Assembly: GCA_028023455.1 (NCBI GenBank) | Contig: JAQFVV010001072.1 | Span: forward strand, 1-64,000 | From: Epiperipatus broadwayi | Lineage: Eukaryota > Onychophora > Udeonychophora > Euonychophora > Peripatidae | Length of the DNA stretch: 64,000 nucleotides | Direction: 5' to 3' | In this document: positions 60,716-64,000 of the stretch, piece after piece | Layout: the number at the start of each line of letters is the position of its first letter | Position numbering within the stretch: position 1 is the first letter of the stretch | Notes under the pieces: generated by a model | Databases searched by the model: none | What the model was told of the DNA's origin: nothing | The model's input: the letters and a program-made list of their open reading frames with translations, nothing else | Position numbers and translations under genes: made by a program

Positions 60716-61195
60716 CTAAAATACAAGGAATAAATCCTTTATGTTGCTTTTTTCAAATTAAAAATAAATCATAGATATGATATAGAATAAAATATATTTA
60801 TATAACAACAAAATAATATATGACAATAACTGTAATATAATCATATAATCATCACAAATAAAAATAACATATAAAAGCTCTTTTAAAGCATCAATTAATT
60901 TAACTAATAATTGGATGATGAAAAATGAATGGAGGGTTGTATAATATGTGTTGTTATAAAGATATTTAAGTGTAATTATAGGCTTGTGTTAATTTTATAT
61001 AGAACCGGTAGATGTCACTATATATGCAGTATAGGTTATTTTTGTAATTAAGCCATATTGAAAAGGTCAAAAATTTAAAATTTGTCAAAAAGAGCTTTTA
61101 TATATTATTTTTATTTGTGATGATTATATGACTATATTACAGCTATTATTATATATTATTTTGTTGTTAGTAAAGATATTTTATTATATCTATGA
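60716..61195. mobile_element. Foldback element bounded by a 19-bp direct repeat
   Basis: Inverted arms at about 60770-60887 and 61087-61195 pair closely (AACAACAAAATAATATATGA with its complement, ATATAATCATATAATCATCA with its complement). The direct repeat tttattttattaataacat lies at 60697-60715 and 61196-61214. The loop of about 200 bp is unique in the window. Confidence 0.76.
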
Positions 61196-61250
61196 TTTAT
61201 TTTATTAATAACATTTTAAAATAAAGAATATGCTTGTATTTATATAAGTA

Positions 61251-61740
61251 CAATACTTGGTGCTGATTTAGTTTATGCTCATGGCCATTTTGAAATCTAA
61301 AAACCTCTGCTGACCCATCCAACTGATAAATGACATGAATATTAAAATTATCAGCTAGTAAAAATAATGTGCTTTATTTTATTGTTTTTTTTTAAATAAT
61401 TTACCATCAGAAAATATTTGAAATACGACAGTGCAAAATGCTGGAATATGCAGGGAGGAGGAAGAATGGTCTGGCTAATACAAAGTATCATCCAAAATAT
61501 GCAGAAATCTGTTCAAACCAAGCTTATAATTTACAAATACTAAAAGATTATACTATATGTCCATATAAAATAAAGCATATTATTTTTACTAGATTATAAT
61601 TTCTAAAATATGAATTTAAAGTACTTTTATTCAATTTATGTCATTTATCAGTTGGATGTGTCAGCGGTGGTTTTGGCTGGTCTTTAAATTTCAAAATAGA
61701 CATGAGCACAAACTAAATCAGCACTCAATACTTTTATACA
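61251..61740. mobile_element. Second foldback element
   Basis: GTGCTGATTTAGTTTATGCT on the left mirrors AGCACAAACTAAATCAGCAC on the right; inner CATCCAACTGATAAATGACA mirrors TGTCATTTATCAGTTGGATG. Arms are about 135-170 bp and the loop about 150 bp. No clear direct repeat. Confidence 0.8.
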
Positions 61741-61934
61741 GCAGTAATTAAAAAAATAAAAAGTAAACAATATTTTGCAAATTTTTCAAAATGAAAGAAG
61801 TTTTTGAATTAATGGAGTTCAGATTAAAGATAGTTTATTTGTGGTATCAAAATGTATTAATAACAAAAACTTTATAATGTCATAGAATGTTTTCTTATTG
61901 CAAATAATCTGAATAATAATTAATTGAAAAAACT

Positions 61935-62560
61935 AAAATGGATACTTATGTATTAGTCCAGTGGTAGTGTAAGTTGTTGACACAAATAAATGAGTATTTA
62001 AAGACTGAATTAAACACATCTACAATCTTCTAAAAAGAAACTGAATTAATTTTGTAAGTGAATATTTGATAATATTACCAAACTCTCCATATACTAGTGC
62101 CACCAAGTGTAAGCTTTTGTAATCAATGGATGCACTACTGTATGGAGAGTTTGTACTTTTATTAACAGAATGTGTAAGCATATGAAATGGTAATCATGTG
62201 ATGATTAGATAATATTCTGATGAGGAGAAAGTTATTAGTAAAAATGTTCGTTTTGCTCATTATTTTATAATTTAAACTATGCTATGATGTCATAAAAGAA
62301 TGTGGCATGAGTAATCAATCATCTAGTGAAAGTAAGTACAGGGCATTTACTGTCCATCTTTAATTATAGAAAAGTGATTGTGCAGAATATTTTTTTTACA
62401 AAAGTAATTGATTAAAATTTGGGAACTGCCCACTATTGAGGATGATTTCTTAAAGGTCCTCATTTTTTCAAATTTTTGATTAAGTTTGTCAGGAGCTTCC
62501 GTGTAGACGTTGTTTTACAATATCACAAAATTTGAAACTTATTGCCAGACTAATAAGTAA
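61935..62560 (+). repeat. R5 dispersed repeat, second copy, with nested FB1
   Basis: Shares ordered blocks with 13735-14640 and lacks about 430 bp of it (the part equivalent to 14090-14525). The FB1 copy 62077-62207 lies within. Confidence 0.65.
62077..62207. mobile_element. FB1 short copy nested in R5
   Basis: ACCAAACTCTCCATATACTAG to GTAATCATGTGATGATTA, flanked by 9-bp repeats gataatatt at 62068-62076 and 62208-62216. The R5 paralogue at about 13870 has no FB1 here, so it approximates the empty site. Confidence 0.76.
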
Positions 62561-62569
62561 CTACTCTAA

Positions 62570-64000
62570 AATGTATTTCTTTATATGTAAGGTATATAAT
62601 TCAATCACATATGACCAAGTTTTCAAAAAATTCCAGTTAATATAAAAAAAAAAAATTTAAGAAAAGGAGATAATATTAAAACGTGATAATATAACACTAA
62701 ATAAAATATTCTTTTTATGAGATTTGACGAAGCAGGTGGTCAAATTTTTTTAAATTTGAAATCTTTAGACAACTTTATTTTACTATGACATTTTGTCAAG
62801 ATAAGAGCAAAGAACAACAATGATGGAAAGATTGAAAATCTTGTCTTTTTCTTTTTTGTCGTTCTCTCTTTAGTTAGACTAATAGATTAGGAATATTGCA
62901 AATAAGAATTTTCAAACAAAAAAAAAACAATTAATTTGTTACTTTATAAAGTTATGCTAATTATAAAACAGTTAATTTCATTACTTTAATAAATTGCAAA
63001 TTAAATGTAAAAAAAATATTAAAAAAAAAACTGCAGAAAAATTATTGAAAACTATGTCCTAAAATAAAGGACATTTAGCATTAAATAAAAATGTAATAAA
63101 CACACATATATGTCATGTATATATATGGCAAGGATTCTAGTAGAGCTGAGGTTATACATTTGTTCGCCATGCTCACAAGCTAATCGGGTTTAAATTTGTA
63201 TTTGAATAAAATGCCTTTTCCACATTTATTTCAGGTGCATAACCTATAGCCAACCCAGATTAATCATTCAGTAATGATCGGTAAGTGGGTATCTAGTTTA
63301 TTACCTTGGATGTAAAACATGGTCAGAAAATACATTTAAAACCTTATTAACAAGCAATTGGTAAACCTGATAAGTAATGGCACTTTTTTATTGATGATTT
63401 AAACTTGTTATTGAAAGAATATTTGCCCTATTGTATTATCTTTGCTGTTCTTTCTTTCTCCATCGCAACCCTACACACTCTCAGTATCTTAAAGCTATTT
63501 CATCACACATTTATGTAACATCTAAATAAAGACCTCTGAAAAAGACAAGTGACCCCTAACATGGAGTCGACTCTTTAAATACATCTCAAAAGAAAGTTAC
63601 ACCTGGAAAAAAGAGAACCAAATTATATTATTCCAAATGTGTTTGATTTTTAAAAAATAGATATACTAATTTTAAAGTGAAGTTTAGAATTTTTTATACT
63701 GGATTAATTAATGATATGATAATCGCTAATCTAATAAATGATATAATTTATTATAACTCAGCTTAGCTGAAATTAGGAGAAGCTGCAGTTAAATGTAGCA
63801 GTAATAGGCTATTTTGACAGAACTGCTTCAATGACCAGAGTGTCACCATACACTCAAATAGCCAATTGCTTAGAACATCACTTTAAATTCAGAATTTATA
63901 AATTTAAAGGTCAATGGCCCGATTCCTATGCCAGTATTGCTATTGGTTAGCCCAGCAATACTTAACATAAAGGAGAATAATAACAAACTAGACATTGTGT
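62570..64000. other. AT-rich stretch, a less AT-rich patch near 63120-63320
   Basis: The patch contains TTTATTTCAG followed 49 bases later by GTAAGT, but the enclosed segment has stops in all frames. A weak FB2-like phrase (AAAGACAAGTGACCCCTAAC) is at about 63541. Nothing else recognised. Confidence 0.35.

Noticed and set aside
63233-63281. 49-bp segment between a TTTATTTCAG acceptor-like site and GTAAGT
   Set aside because: It has stops in all frames. It could only be non-coding, and there is no other support.

Overview
The window looks like gene-poor, strongly AT-rich intergenic or intronic DNA from a metazoan genome built largely of transposon and repeat layers. Evidence: tRNA-derived SINEs, 5'-truncated LINEs (RTE and at least three other remnants), a mariner relic, an internally deleted hAT element with a BED-finger remnant, a non-autonomous LTR retrotransposon, long foldback elements and many microsatellites. 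A molluscan, possibly cephalopod, source is my guess from the SINE/RTE mixture; nothing here proves it. I see no intact host gene. Nearly every open frame is a shadow of a repeat; three short frames are kept only as weak exon candidates.

Layout. 1-6746: a minus-strand LTR retrotransposon with long (about 2.2 kb) near-identical LTRs, a primer-binding-site-like motif present three times, a polypurine tract and one gag-like frame, but no pol. 8.7-9.5 kb: a minisatellite built around a SINE-B tail. 12-16.5 kb: foldback families FB2 and FB1 and dispersed repeat R5. 17-23.5 kb: tandem duplications, a 93-bp minisatellite, a compound tetranucleotide satellite, a tandem SINE-C array and one SINE-A. 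24.6-25.6 kb: FB1, RTE relic, SINE-A. 27-31.9 kb: foldback FB5, two adjacent palindromes, mariner relic, a LINE 3' end (LINE-X), SINE-A. 32.6-33.5 kb: a LINE 3' end whose (ATT)n tail has expanded. 35-37.5 kb: FB2 and FB1. 39.2-40.35 kb: FB1 and hAT. 45-51.2 kb: RTE relic, FB4, a different LINE relic, SINE-A, second LINE-X end. 51.8-56.3 kb: FB1, FB3, FB2. 57.9-62.6 kb: FB4 hairpin, best-preserved RTE fragment, two large inverted repeats, second R5 copy with a nested FB1.

The names FB1-FB5, R5, SINE-A/B/C and LINE-X are local labels of mine. Coordinates of decayed repeats are estimates by eye, usually within 10-30 bases. The most unusual item is FB1: a long hairpin element scattered through the window, with at least seven copies bounded by perfect direct repeats of varying length (8-16 bp). 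The LTR element with a gag-only body and triplicated U5/PBS junction is the second.
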